Shown here: piece after piece, positions 55,673-63,072 of the stretch
How the letters are laid out: the number at the start of each line of letters is the position of its first letter
How positions within the stretch are numbered: position 1 is the stretch's first letter
Source: an unicellular cyanobacterium SU2
GTDB taxonomy: Bacteria > Cyanobacteriota > Cyanobacteriia > Cyanobacteriales > Microcystaceae
Direction: 5' to 3'
Assembly (NCBI GenBank): GCA_002110465.1
Contig: NEED01000023.1
Location: 62,001-126,000 of the forward strand
Length of the DNA: 64,000 nt
Notes under the pieces: model-generated
Seen by the model: only the letters and a program-made list of their open reading frames with translations
The model's database searches: none
Told to the model about the DNA's origin: nothing
Position numbers and translations under genes: made by a program

Positions 55673-57028
55673 ATGACACAAAAATTATCGGTTCGAGATC
55701 GACTAAGTGCCTTGTTTAAAGGAGTAGGAACCTTAGCATTACTATTGCTTGTATTTCCGATTAATTTAATAACTGTCTTGATTTTTTTGGCTTGGAATTT
55801 AATTGGTTTTCCCTTTCAAAAAAGAAAGGTAGCTGATAATCCAAAGCGTGTCCTAATTACGGGTGGTAAGATGACAAAATCTTTACAAATAGCCCGTTCA
55901 TTTTATGCTGCTGGACATCAAGTTATTTTAGTAGAAACTGATAAATATTGGTTATCAGGACATCGATTTTCTAAAGCAATTAATAAATTTTATACAGTAC
56001 CTGCTCCCGAAAAAGACCCCGATGGTTACTGTCAAAAATTACTAGAAATTGTTAAACAAGAAAAGGTCGATGCTTTTATCCCTGTTTCTAGTCCTGTCGC
56101 TAGTTATTATGATGCTGTTGCAGGAAATTCATTATCATCTTTGTGTGAAGTTATACACTTTTCCCCTGACATTACTGAGATGTTAGATGATAAATTTAGT
56201 CTCTGTGATAAAGCCCGTTCATTAGGGTTATCTGTACCGAAATCATTTCTAATTACTGATCCTCAACAAATTCTAGAGTTTGACTTTACTAAAGGTAGGA
56301 GTCGTTATCTTCTAAAAAGTATTCGCTATGACTCTGTTTCTCGGCTAGACATGACTAAGTTACCCTTTGAGGGAATGGAAAACTATGTCAAACAGTTGCC
56401 CATTATTCAGAATAACCCCTGGACAATGCAAGAGTTTATTACAGGGCAAGAATATTGTACCCATAGCACAGTTCGTCAAGGAAAAATTAGGCTTCATTGC
56501 TGTTCTAAATCTTCTCCTTTTCAAATCAATTATGAACACATTGAAAATCCTAAAATATACGCATGGGTTGAGAAATTTGTCAAGGAATTAAATTTAACAG
56601 GTCAAATATCTTTTGACTTTATCCAAACCGAAGATGGAACGGTTTATCCCATTGAATGTAACCCCAGAACCCACTCAGCTATTACCATGTTTTATAATCA
56701 TCCAGGGGTTGCTAATGCTTATCTAAATGATAGTGTTGATAGTAATGATTCTCCCATTGCTCCCCTTCCTGATAGTAAACCGACCTATTGGATTTATCAT
56801 GAGATTTGGCGGTTAACTGGAATTCGATCTTGGTCAGAGTTACAAGCGTGGGTAAAGCGATTTAATCAAGGAACTGATGCTATTTTTCGGGTAGATGATC
56901 CTTTACCATTTTTAACGGTTCCCCACTGGCAAATTACCTTATTATTGCTACAAAATTTAAGCAAACTAAAAGGATGGGTGAAAATTGATTTTAATATAGG
57001 TAAATTAGTTGAATTAGGAGGAGATTAA
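55673..57028 (+). CDS. mysC: ATP-grasp ligase MysC (mycosporine-glycine synthase)
   Basis: About 451 residues from ATG 55673. An N-terminal hydrophobic segment (LALLLLVFPINLITVLIFLA) indicates membrane association. The ATP-grasp body shows RVLITGGKMTKSLQIARSFY near 60, the ATP-binding SRYLLKSIRYDSVSRLD and QEFITGQEYCTHSTVRQG, and the metal-binding IECNPRTHSAITMFYNHP. It attaches glycine to 4-deoxygadusol to give mycosporine-glycine. An alternate GTG at 55661 adds four residues. Downstream, a heptamer repeat and a symporter gene separate it from mysD. Confidence 0.93.
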   Translation: MTQKLSVRDRLSALFKGVGTLALLLLVFPINLITVLIFLAWNLIGFPFQKRKVADNPKRVLITGGKMTKSLQIARSFYAAGHQVILVETDKYWLSGHRFSKAINKFYTVPAPEKDPDGYCQKLLEIVKQEKVDAFIPVSSPVASYYDAVAGNSLSSLCEVIHFSPDITEMLDDKFSLCDKARSLGLSVPKSFLITDPQQILEFDFTKGRSRYLLKSIRYDSVSRLDMTKLPFEGMENYVKQLPIIQNNPWTMQEFITGQEYCTHSTVRQGKIRLHCCSKSSPFQINYEHIENPKIYAWVEKFVKELNLTGQISFDFIQTEDGTVYPIECNPRTHSAITMFYNHPGVANAYLNDSVDSNDSPIAPLPDSKPTYWIYHEIWRLTGIRSWSELQAWVKRFNQGTDAIFRVDDPLPFLTVPHWQITLLLLQNLSKLKGWVKIDFNIGKLVELGGD

Positions 57029-57030
57029 TT

Positions 57031-57065
57031 AATAGTTGATAGTTGATAGTTAATAGTTGATAGTT
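57031..57065. repeat. Heptamer tandem repeat ((A/G)ATAGTT x5)
   Basis: Five contiguous seven-base units between mysC and the symporter gene. It is the reverse complement of the AACTATT array at 27076-27110. Confidence 0.75.
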
Positions 57066-57081
57066 AATCTGATGAATAAAA

Positions 57082-58503
57082 ATGGCTAACCAAGTGAGCA
57101 TTGCAATCACTTTTATTCTCTTTCTCCTATTATTTACTGGAGTGGGAATTTATTCAGCAACTTGCAAACAAAATACCACCACTGACTACTTATTAGCCAG
57201 TCGCAACGTCAACCCTTGGTTAACCGCTTTATCTGCTATGGCTACGGGTCAAAGTGGCTTATTATTCATCGGTCAAGTCGGTTTTGCCTACACAATCGGG
57301 ATTTCCTCTTTCTGGCTTACCCTAGGTTGGGCAATCGGTGATTATCTGGCTTGGTGGTCTGTTTTTAAACAATTAAGGGAGGTTTCAGAGACAACCAATT
57401 CAGATACCGTGTCTTCCTTTCTCAGCCAAAATATTAAAGGATCTCGTGCGATCGCGATCATTTCTGCCCTCATTATTATCGTCTTTCTAGGTTCCTACGC
57501 CGCAGCCCAATTAGTAGCAGGAAGTAAAGCCCTTAACGCCGTTTTTGGGTGGAATTATAACCTAGGCATCATTATTGGGGCGATAATTGTGGTTATTTAT
57601 TGCTTTTCAGGGGGAATTCGCGCCTCAATTTGGACAGATGCCCTACAGTCCACCATTATGATCGGTTCTTTGTTATTGTTGCTAACGGTGGCTGTGATGA
57701 ATTGTGGGGGAATGGAGGAATTATGGCGATCGCTATCTACCATCGACCCCAGCTTAATTGACTGGACTCCGAGAAACCAACCTTTAGGGTTTTTGCCCTT
57801 TTTATTAGGGTGGGTTGTCGCAGGGTTTGGAGTCGTTGGACAACCTCATATTATGGTTCGCGCCATGGCTATTGACTCGGCGAAAAACCTTGATTTTGCC
57901 AGAAATCTTAAAACAGGGTTGGGGTTGATCACCTCTGTTTCAGCCATGGGGGTGGGGTTAACTGCGCGAGTATTGCTACCCAATTTAATGACTACCGGTG
58001 ATCCCGAATTAGCCCTTCCTTATCTGTCTTTGGAATTATTACCCGTTATTTTAGTGGGATTAATGCTGGCTGGTCTGTTTTCTGCGACTATTTCCACCGC
58101 AGACTCCCAAATTCTCTCTTGTTCTGCTGCCCTCACTCAAGATTTATTTCCTAACCTAGCTAACTCCTATAGTTGGGCGAAACTCGGAACTTTAGGTGTG
58201 ACTGGGGGAATTTTAGCGATCGCCCTTATTGGAGATAACAACGTTTTTGCCCTAGTGACCTTTTCTTGGTCGTCTCTAGCGTCTGGGTTGGGGCCGTTAT
58301 TAGTATTGCAAGTATGGCAACGGCCGGTAACAGTAGCAACCGCGATGGCTATGATGGGGGTGGGTATTGCAATGGCTTTAATTTGGAAATTAGGACTTAA
58401 TCTTTCAGGGGTTATCTACGAAGTGTTCCCTGGAATGGTTGCTGGAATGGGTGTTTATGGACTGTCCCAAGTTTTGAATCATTTTAAACTATCTCGGTTT
58501 TAA
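57082..58503 (+). CDS. Sodium:solute symporter-family transporter within the MAA cluster
   Basis: 473 residues with about 13 membrane segments and the SSS (PutP-like) pattern: YLLASRNVNPWLTALSAMAT, then GQSGLLFIGQVGFAYTIG near residue 58, GWVVAGFGVVGQPHIMVRAM, and LFSATISTADSQILSCSAAL near 333. This family couples Na+ to uptake of proline, sugars or other solutes. It lies 53 bases after mysC and 22 before mysD, all on one strand, so it is probably part of the MAA operon. A role in supplying amino-acid substrates such as serine or glycine, or in moving MAAs, is inference. Confidence 0.88.
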   Translation: MANQVSIAITFILFLLLFTGVGIYSATCKQNTTTDYLLASRNVNPWLTALSAMATGQSGLLFIGQVGFAYTIGISSFWLTLGWAIGDYLAWWSVFKQLREVSETTNSDTVSSFLSQNIKGSRAIAIISALIIIVFLGSYAAAQLVAGSKALNAVFGWNYNLGIIIGAIIVVIYCFSGGIRASIWTDALQSTIMIGSLLLLLTVAVMNCGGMEELWRSLSTIDPSLIDWTPRNQPLGFLPFLLGWVVAGFGVVGQPHIMVRAMAIDSAKNLDFARNLKTGLGLITSVSAMGVGLTARVLLPNLMTTGDPELALPYLSLELLPVILVGLMLAGLFSATISTADSQILSCSAALTQDLFPNLANSYSWAKLGTLGVTGGILAIALIGDNNVFALVTFSWSSLASGLGPLLVLQVWQRPVTVATAMAMMGVGIAMALIWKLGLNLSGVIYEVFPGMVAGMGVYGLSQVLNHFKLSRF

Positions 58504-58525
58504 CTTAATTTTGGAGTAATTTATC

Positions 58526-59611
58526 ATGCAATTAGAATCAATTCGTCAACCTAACCCTTTATCTTCAACCACAAACCCCTCACTGCAAGTCTTACATTTA
58601 GCGGGTTCAAGTGTTTCGGACTTTTACTATAACCTATCGCTCATCTATGCAAAAGAAGTCGTTCAACCGGTTGGGGTTCGCAGTTACTATGCAGTTGTCC
58701 ATCCTGACGGTTTATGGCAGTTAGGCACATCTTTAGACGCGATGTCAGAAAAGATGTCACTACAGGATATGATGAGTCATTTACCCCAGGTTGATGTAGT
58801 TGTTCCCCATATGTTTTGCTTTCCAGGGATGACCAGTTTTCGTGCTTTATTTGAGGATATTCTACAGTTACCTATAGTGGGGTCTCCTTCTCAATGTACC
58901 GCTTTAGCTACCAATAAAGCCCAAACCCGTAGCGTTGTCTCTGCGTCTAGGGTTCGGGTGGCTAAGGCGCAGCAATTACGTCGAGGGGATACTGTTACCA
59001 TGAAACCCCCTTTCATCGTAAAACCTAATGCCGAAGATAACTCTTTAGGAGTGATGTTGGTTGAAAGAGAAGATCAAATAACCCAAGCATTGCAAGTTGG
59101 GTTTGAATATGATGAGACATTGTTGGTAGAAGACTATATTCCTGGACGGGAACTGCGTGTGGGTGTTATTGAAAAAGAAGGCAAGTTGTCTGTACTACCC
59201 ATGATCGAATATGTGTTTACTAAAGACCACCCTATCAGAACTTTACACGATAAGCTCGATCTTAAGTCGGATGGAACCCCCAGTAAGCAACCCGAAAAAC
59301 CCACCGCTAAACCTGTGTGTCCGGCGAGTGTTACCCCAGAATTATTCGAGAAGCTCGCTAATGCTGCTAAACAGTCCCATATCGCTTTAGGCTGTCGTGA
59401 TTATTCTTTGTATGATTTTCGTGTACACGAAGAAACCGAGGAACCCTATCTGCTTGAAGCCGGACTGTTTTGGTCTTTTGGCAAAATTAGTATGATTTCG
59501 CGGATGCTTGAGGCGGATGGGCAAAATTTAGAAGATGTAGCGTTAGAATTGTGGCGCGGGGCAGCAAAACGGACTCGTATTGCCTGTGGTTCCTTGTTTA
59601 AATACGCTTAG
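58526..59611 (+). CDS. mysD: D-Ala-D-Ala-ligase-like ATP-grasp MysD
   Basis: 361 residues of the D-Ala-D-Ala ligase superfamily. TMKPPFIVKPNAEDNSLGVM near residue 155 is the ATP-grasp lysine/loop region, LLVEDYIPGRELRVGVIEKE follows near 195, and RVHEETEEPYLLEAGLFWSF near 305 is a divergent metal-binding end. MysD condenses mycosporine-glycine with a second amino acid (serine, threonine or others) to give disubstituted MAAs such as shinorine or porphyra-334. The ATG at 58526 is preceded by GGAG. It is the last gene of the cluster. Confidence 0.92.
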   Translation: MQLESIRQPNPLSSTTNPSLQVLHLAGSSVSDFYYNLSLIYAKEVVQPVGVRSYYAVVHPDGLWQLGTSLDAMSEKMSLQDMMSHLPQVDVVVPHMFCFPGMTSFRALFEDILQLPIVGSPSQCTALATNKAQTRSVVSASRVRVAKAQQLRRGDTVTMKPPFIVKPNAEDNSLGVMLVEREDQITQALQVGFEYDETLLVEDYIPGRELRVGVIEKEGKLSVLPMIEYVFTKDHPIRTLHDKLDLKSDGTPSKQPEKPTAKPVCPASVTPELFEKLANAAKQSHIALGCRDYSLYDFRVHEETEEPYLLEAGLFWSFGKISMISRMLEADGQNLEDVALELWRGAAKRTRIACGSLFKYA

Positions 59612-59629
59612 CATCAAAATTAGACGAGG

Positions 59630-59717
59630 TTAGCCCAATTCTCTTAACTTTTCTGCTAAGCGTTGGCGAGAGACTTGTTCTTCTATATGTTTGATACTAA
59701 AAAACATATAGAAGAAC
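59630..59717. repeat. Inverted repeat and Uma2-type coding relic
   Basis: Perfect 16-bp arms, GTTCTTCTATATGTTT (59677-59692) and its complement (59702-59717), form a strong hairpin. On the minus strand the left part reads as a protein end, SRQRLAEKLRELG then stop at 59630-59632, resembling C-termini of Uma2/DUF820 nuclease-like proteins. An adjoining short palindrome ACGGATTTAGTCCGT follows. It may be the folded remains of a duplicated gene end. Confidence 0.5.
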
Positions 59718-59778
59718 GGATTTAGTCCGTCTTTGCGATTAAAGTTGAATGAAAAACAAAATCAGGGATAAGTGGACT

Positions 59779-59872
59779 GACATCCTCCCGACACTGACCT
59801 ATCGGTACAGTGCGGGGTTCCCAACTCAACCACCAAACTTATCAAGCAAGCTTTCACTTATTTGACAGAGGT
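59779..59872 (-). mobile_element. Right-end / omega-RNA-like region of a TnpB-bearing element
   Basis: Downstream of the TnpB relic, the minus strand reads GGGAACCCCGCACTGTACCG and on to GGGAGGATGTCAG, a pattern common at the 3' ends of cyanobacterial IS200/IS605-type tnpB genes. CACTG-ACC-TATC-GGT-A-CAGTG at 59792-59812 forms a hairpin. In known elements this region contributes to the guide-RNA scaffold and the right end. Confidence 0.65.
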
Positions 59873-59986
59873 TCAAATGTCCTTGGCGTTAATTCGGGAG
59901 TGTCCCCCCCTACTCAAATATTCCAATCCTTTAGCCAAAAGGTTGCGACTAGCGTTTTCGTCCCTGTCAAGGATCAAGCCACATTG
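59873..59986 (-). pseudogene. C-terminal relic of a TnpB-type protein
   Basis: A minus-strand frame ending TGA at 59873-59875 reads CGLILDRDENASRNLLAKGL and on to INAKDI. This is the last part of TnpB: the second half of the zinc finger and the RuvC-III DRDxNA motif with its catalytic aspartate. Upstream there is an immediate stop, so about 90 percent of the protein is gone. It marks the decayed 3' end of an IS200/IS605 or IS607-type element. Confidence 0.8.
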
Positions 59987-60068
59987 TTAGGTAGTTTAAT
60001 ATGTGAAAAAAAATTTTTGGGTTGATAATCTCATTCAATAGAATTCGCTATCGCTCATGGTTATTTAG

Positions 60069-60089
60069 ATGGGGGCAGTATGCCCCCAT
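60069..60089. repeat. Perfect 9-bp hairpin
   Basis: ATGGGGGCA-GTA-TGCCCCCAT is a perfect stem with a three-base loop, GC-rich and very stable in an otherwise AT-rich spacer. It could be a terminator for the neighbouring transcripts or a mobile-repeat relic. Confidence 0.6.
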
Positions 60090-60166
60090 ACCCCCTGTAT
60101 AGAGAGAAAGATAAGAACAATAAAGAAATAAAAAAAAGGATTTACCCCAAGAAAATGGAGAAAAAA

Positions 60167-60802
60167 TTAAAAATCGAGGTAAGGGTCTAAATAAGATACT
60201 AATAGATTTTCAATTTCTTGCATGAGTTGCTGACTTTGCTTTTGACTAGATTGACGAAGACTAGCAAGAATAATTGCATTACTACTATGAATACAAACTT
60301 CCGCTAACAGACAACATTTCTCTTCTTTTAAACATGAATTTTTTTGCTTCAAAATATTTGCCAGAAAATCAATAGCTTCTTGAGTCATTGACTCATCAAT
60401 TGAACTAAAAATATCTCGTGAAGTATAAAACTGGATGAATACAACCCGTGAGACAGGGTTCTCAAAAAGTTGGGTCGTAGCAACTACCAATAGATGAATC
60501 ATCTCACGAAGCGGTAGGTTAACAATCTTAGGGATATCAATTTTTGCCCAGAAGTTTTTAACCTGTTCTATGTGACGTAACTCCATTTCATGAAAAATGG
60601 CGGCTTTATCGGGAAAAAACTGGTATATAGAACCAACTGCCGTCCCTGCTTTGGCTGCTATTTGATGAGTTGTTGCTGCTTCATAACCGACTTCATCAAA
60701 GACGGCTGCGGCTGCCTCTAAAATTTTGGCTACCCTTTCTCTACTTCGTTTCTGTTTTGGCTGACGACGAAGATGGCTTGACAAATGTGAATTTTGTGTC
60801 AT
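60167..60802 (-). CDS. TetR-family transcriptional regulator
   Basis: 211 residues. The N-terminal HTH shows AAAAVFDEVGYEAATTHQIA then KAGTAVGSIYQFFPDK, the AcrR/TetR DNA-recognition pattern at about residues 30-70. The C-terminal two-thirds is the helical ligand-binding and dimer domain (VVFIQFYTSRDIFSSID). It is divergently transcribed from the Rieske oxygenase gene with a 49-base gap, where it would bind to repress both genes. The ligand is unknown; TetR regulators next to oxygenases often sense the substrate of the oxygenase. Confidence 0.9.
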   Translation of the reverse strand: MTQNSHLSSHLRRQPKQKRSRERVAKILEAAAAVFDEVGYEAATTHQIAAKAGTAVGSIYQFFPDKAAIFHEMELRHIEQVKNFWAKIDIPKIVNLPLREMIHLLVVATTQLFENPVSRVVFIQFYTSRDIFSSIDESMTQEAIDFLANILKQKNSCLKEEKCCLLAEVCIHSSNAIILASLRQSSQKQSQQLMQEIENLLVSYLDPYLDF

Positions 60803-60851
60803 CTTTTAAATGTGACTAATTATTCATGTTTTATAACTGAAGGAGATTCTT

Positions 60852-61862
60852 ATGCGATCGATGTTGCCGGGTTCCCCTTGGCTGTTAGCCCATAAGTCTA
60901 TGTTGACGGTTAATCAACCCTACAAAGTAACTTTGTACGATCAAGACTATGTGATCTGGAAAGATCAAGGTGATGATATTCATGCTTTACCTAACGCCTG
61001 TCCTCACATGGGGGCTATGTTATCAGAAGGATGGTGTGAGACTGATAAGGATGGGACAAGTCAGATAGTTTGTCCTTTTCATGCCCTAGGGTTTGATGGT
61101 ACTGGCTGTACAGTGTTACCAGGGACAAATAATAAAACCTTACCTCAAATAAATCCTCTAAAATTAATTATTCAAGGAGATTTTATCTGGTCTTATGGCA
61201 ATTATGAGCCATTACGGCCTATTCCGACTTTACTTAATGAAATTAATCAATCTTATTCATTCATAGGATCTGTTGCAGATAGAAGTGTTGAGACAGATTT
61301 ACTGAGTATGCTGTTAAATATGCACGATTATAATCATCAAAATGGTACTCACCGTGACTTGTTTCAGATTACTGAAGTAAAGTTTCATCAATTTGTTGAT
61401 CAGGGACATCACTCTCATGCTTTTTATGAAATGCCTACTGCCCCCTATACTTTAATGGAAAAACTCAAAAAACCTGATTTATTTTTGTTGCCTAATACCA
61501 TTAAAGCTCATCTAGAAAATATTTTTCCCTCCTTAGTTATTTTTCATGGAGAGAGTCCCTTTGGTAAACTTGCTCAGTGTCATCTATTTGTCCCAGAAGG
61601 GGTCAATCAAACCAGAACCTATATTTTACTATTTGCTCAATTCAAACATTCTTTGTTTAAGTTTTTAGGTGAAAGCTATCTCAAATTTGGTCAAATTGTT
61701 GTAGATCAGGATTCTAATATTTTAGGTAAAATTTATCAAAATACCCCGCAAAAAATTAAACTCAATAATGAAGTGGGGATGGATTGGGTACGACGAAACT
61801 TTGCTAGTTTTCCAGATATTACTAAACCAAATCTTTCCAGAAACTTTGAACAAAAATCATAA
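60852..61862 (+). CDS. Rieske-type aromatic-ring-hydroxylating oxygenase-like protein
   Basis: 336 residues. The Rieske [2Fe-2S] ligands are in NACPHMGAMLSEGWC (CxH) and VCPFHALGFDG (CxxH) around residues 48 and 75. A catalytic-domain-like iron site may be formed by NMHDYNHQNGTHRDLF near residue 155. Such proteins hydroxylate or demethylate with reductase and ferredoxin partners that are not encoded nearby. The start is supported by AAGGAG nine bases upstream. It is divergent from the TetR gene, which probably regulates it. The substrate is unknown; pigment or aromatic degradation are possibilities. Confidence 0.87.
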   Translation: MRSMLPGSPWLLAHKSMLTVNQPYKVTLYDQDYVIWKDQGDDIHALPNACPHMGAMLSEGWCETDKDGTSQIVCPFHALGFDGTGCTVLPGTNNKTLPQINPLKLIIQGDFIWSYGNYEPLRPIPTLLNEINQSYSFIGSVADRSVETDLLSMLLNMHDYNHQNGTHRDLFQITEVKFHQFVDQGHHSHAFYEMPTAPYTLMEKLKKPDLFLLPNTIKAHLENIFPSLVIFHGESPFGKLAQCHLFVPEGVNQTRTYILLFAQFKHSLFKFLGESYLKFGQIVVDQDSNILGKIYQNTPQKIKLNNEVGMDWVRRNFASFPDITKPNLSRNFEQKS

Positions 61863-62046
61863 CTATTCCCTCATTCCCAACCCAGTTCTAAAAATTTCTA
61901 TATAATTTTTGGTTTTCTCCTCCCACACTCTTTACTTTTTATAGGTTAAATCATGCCGTAACTCAGCAATACGAAAGAGTTTAGATGGATTATTACACTC
62001 CACACACCCGACAATTATTATAAGATTTACTTAAAAAAATAGTATC

Positions 62047-62922
62047 TTATCTTCTGTCGTGAGCCAGCCATTGCAATAAATCAGCCTCTTCTTGGAAATC
62101 TAACAGAGCTTCTCCAAGATCTTCTAACTGAGCTACAGGGAGTTGACGAATTTGTTGCTCGATGGTAAGAGAAATTGGCCCTATACGACGGTTTAGTAAG
62201 CGTAGTACCAAAATGGCTTCTCCTTCTTGTCTACCTTCTTGTCTACCTTCTTGTCTACCCTCTTGTCTACCCTCTTGTCTACCTTCTTGTATGGCTGATG
62301 CCCAAATGTCTTGGTAAATTACTGATTCCTTCATAATTTCCTCTCTTAATATCCTTTGAATCAATCTCTTGTCTAAGATTAAACCAGCTAAAATAGCAGT
62401 TGAAGCTGCTAGATTGCTTCGGTCTTTTCTGTCACTTACTCTTTCAATTCTACTGGCTACATCTCTCAACACCGCTTCTCGATTGTTTCCTTGTCCCAAA
62501 ACCGCAAATGGCCATATCCCTGGTGACTGTAGCAATTCTTGTGAATCGATTTCCCACAACCGAATAACATTAAATTCATGGCGAGTTCGCTCTAATTCAA
62601 AAACCGCTTGCTGTACTAATTCTGAGCTAGTTTTCGTTAAATAAATTACTACTTGGTGCATCTGTTTATTTGGGTAACGGCGATGCACTCTTACCCGATA
62701 ATCGAGCATTCTAAACGGAATATCCTCATCAGACTTGGTTTGAAACTCGATATGTAGTACCAACTCTTCTGACTGAAGAAAGATTAAGCTATCGGCTCGA
62801 ATCGGTTCTAGTAACAGTTCTGAGGGTTTTAGTTCAGTTAAGTCAATAGGTTTGCCTAGTAGCCAAGTAGCCATATCCGATGCAAAGGTGGCAGCAATGA
62901 ATTTGCAAGTAGAGTCAAACAT
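62047..62922 (-). CDS. Rpn-family recombination-promoting nuclease-like protein with DUF4351
   Basis: 291 residues. The N-terminal nuclease region (about 1-130) has the PD-(D/E)xK-like D...ExQ pattern in PIRADSLIFLQ and LVLHIEFQTKSDED. The C-terminal 60 residues resemble DUF4351 (LRLLNRRIGPISLTIEQQIR; LEDLGEALLDFQEEADLLQW). Between them is a QEGR tandem repeat, at least five copies (IQEGRQEGRQEGRQEGRQEG), encoded by a 12-bp DNA repeat. Rpn-type proteins are nucleases implicated in recombination and phage defence; many cyanobacterial members exist as families. It lies alone between the Rieske gene and a P450. Confidence 0.82.
   Translation of the reverse strand: MFDSTCKFIAATFASDMATWLLGKPIDLTELKPSELLLEPIRADSLIFLQSEELVLHIEFQTKSDEDIPFRMLDYRVRVHRRYPNKQMHQVVIYLTKTSSELVQQAVFELERTRHEFNVIRLWEIDSQELLQSPGIWPFAVLGQGNNREAVLRDVASRIERVSDRKDRSNLAASTAILAGLILDKRLIQRILREEIMKESVIYQDIWASAIQEGRQEGRQEGRQEGRQEGRQEGEAILVLRLLNRRIGPISLTIEQQIRQLPVAQLEDLGEALLDFQEEADLLQWLAHDRR
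62224..62283. repeat. 12-bp coding tandem repeat in the Rpn gene
   Basis: Five near-identical units of (T/C)TCTTGTCTACC and a decayed sixth, encoding repeated QEGR. Copy number may vary by slippage without frameshift since the unit is a multiple of three. Confidence 0.85.
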
Positions 62923-63072
62923 TAATTAATTCTATCACTTTTAAACTCTTAAATTTTCTGGAAATTAGAATGACTGGTCTATTAGGAATTCAGACTTTAA
63001 TATTTGATGTTTTTAATAATTTCTTGTTATATTAACTATAAACTATAAAATTTTATTTATTCACTAGAGTCA

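Noticed and set aside
62224-62283. CRISPR-like repeat
   Set aside because: Contiguous 12-bp units without spacers, within a coding frame encoding QEGR.
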